Assembly: GCA_007117175.1 (NCBI GenBank)
Contig: SKGZ01000233.1
Span: 1 to 8,038, forward strand
From: Bacteriovoracales bacterium
GTDB lineage: Bacteria > Bdellovibrionota > Bacteriovoracia > Bacteriovoracales > Bacteriovoracaceae
DNA: 8,038 nt
Direction: 5' to 3'
Positions 7,339 to 8,038 of this stretch are shown here, piece by piece. Every line of letters starts with the position of its first letter. Position 1 is the first letter of the stretch. The notes beneath the pieces are model-generated. The model was not told the origin of the DNA. It searched no databases and saw nothing but the letters and a program-made list of their open reading frames with translations. Both the position numbers and the translations under genes were made by a program.

Positions 7339-8038
7339 ATGCCACTGATTTTAATTTTATGTTTGTTTTTTCTTTCCTGCTCTAAGCTTGATCTTAAGCC
7401 GCCAGCGCGCACTCAGTCAGCTTACCAAATGGTTTGGAGTAAAAACCTAGACACTAAATATGAAACCGGTAATTTGGCCATTACTTCTGCTTATCCTGTC
7501 ATCCATGAACATCATCTCTATGTCGGTGATTTGAATGGAGTGATGAGAAAGTACCACTTGGAAAACGGGCAGGAAATCGCTGCTTGGCCATCAGAGGGTT
7601 CAATCAGTGCGGCTCCATTAATTAGAGACTCTTCAATTATTTATGGTACTGTTCAGGGCAAGCTCTATCGTCGAGATATTGAGAGTGGGGAGATTCAATT
7701 TGAAGTGGACTTAGCGGCTTCAGTGGATTCAGTTCCTAGTTATCATCAAGGTCGCATCTTTGTTCATTTACGCAATCACTCAGTGGTGGCCTTGGATGCT
7801 AGTACTGGTAAAATTCTTTGGAGCTACCGCCGTTCAGTTTCCTTTCTCACTAGTTTACATCGAAGTTCTTCCCCATTAATTTTTGAGCAAAAAATTATTT
7901 TAGGTTTTGCCGATGGTCATGTGGTGAGTCTGTCGCAAGATGAGGGGATGATTCAATGGGAGCGGCAAATTTCTCGCGGTGGAAAATTTGTCGATGTAGA
8001 TGTGCCTTTATTACTGGTGAATAATAAGCTGTGGGCAG
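7339..8038 (+). CDS. bamB: BamB-like outer-membrane assembly lipoprotein (3' end outside window)
   Basis: Beta-propeller lipoprotein of the BAM complex, which folds beta-barrels into the outer membrane. The 233 visible residues are the N-terminal 60% or so of a protein near 390. A hydrophobic leader ends in FLSC (11-14), a loose lipobox with C14 the likely lipidated residue. Propeller blades of PQQ-like type repeat: YVGDLNGVMRKYHLENGQEI (61-80), YGTVQGKLYRRDIESGEIQF (102-121), VVALDASTGKILWSYRR (149-165), LGFADGHVVSLSQDEGMIQW (188-207). Residues 170-233 align well with E. coli BamB around its BamA-contact loop: SLHRSSSP here versus SLRGESAP, and the DVD motif (D219, D221) matching E. coli D246 and D248. 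The ATG at 7339 comes 3 bases after the preceding stop, in the same frame. Only a weak AAAAG precedes it, so translational coupling is likely. The n-region lacks Lys/Arg. The gene runs off the window; der is expected next by synteny. Confidence 0.87.
   Translation, partial: MPLILILCLFFLSCSKLDLKPPARTQSAYQMVWSKNLDTKYETGNLAITSAYPVIHEHHLYVGDLNGVMRKYHLENGQEIAAWPSEGSISAAPLIRDSSIIYGTVQGKLYRRDIESGEIQFEVDLAASVDSVPSYHQGRIFVHLRNHSVVALDASTGKILWSYRRSVSFLTSLHRSSSPLIFEQKIILGFADGHVVSLSQDEGMIQWERQISRGGKFVDVDVPLLLVNNKLWA

Overview
The window reads as a continuous stretch of chromosome from a Gram-negative bacterium. There are outer-membrane beta-barrel genes, a BamB-like lipoprotein and a gamma-proteobacterial-type FadBA beta-oxidation complex. 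The AT-leaning base composition, the odd gene combination (aspS next to fadBA, then unfamiliar barrel genes, then a yfgM-bamB pair) and the style of the small proteins make me suspect a predatory or related bacterium of the Bdellovibrionota. That is an impression from memory, not something the sequence proves. No mobile element, CRISPR array, tRNA or rRNA is visible, and no stretch longer than about 120 bases lacks a gene.

Layout: (1) 2-958 (+), the C-terminal part of aspartyl-tRNA synthetase, cut by the window edge. (2) 972-4364 (+), a fadB-fadA operon with its own sigma70-type promoter, encoding the alpha and beta subunits of the aerobic fatty-acid beta-oxidation complex. (3) 4361-5338, a divergent pair: a small Cro/CI-type regulator on the minus strand and a 119-residue cysteine-rich pentapeptide-repeat protein on the plus strand. 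Their 114-bp shared control region carries a near-consensus promoter and two inverted repeats. (4) 5320-6563 (-), two overlapping genes for secreted, probably outer-membrane beta-barrel proteins. (5) 6664-8038 (+), a YfgM-like single-pass TPR protein followed after 3 bp by bamB, cut by the right edge; der would be the expected next gene.

How the parts fit: fadB and fadA act as one complex. The yfgM-bamB pair serves assembly of outer-membrane beta-barrels, and the divergent operon next to it encodes likely barrel substrates. The two operons are driven by back-to-back promoters whose -35 hexamers lie on top of each other (6605-6611), so RNA polymerase probably cannot occupy both at once. The regulator/pentapeptide pair is the most module-like part. 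The regulator's presumed own promoter overlaps the palindrome abutting the pentapeptide promoter, which fits autoregulation plus control of the partner. Packing is tight throughout: both convergent gene pairs overlap at their 3' ends (4 bp and 19 bp), with no visible terminator between them.
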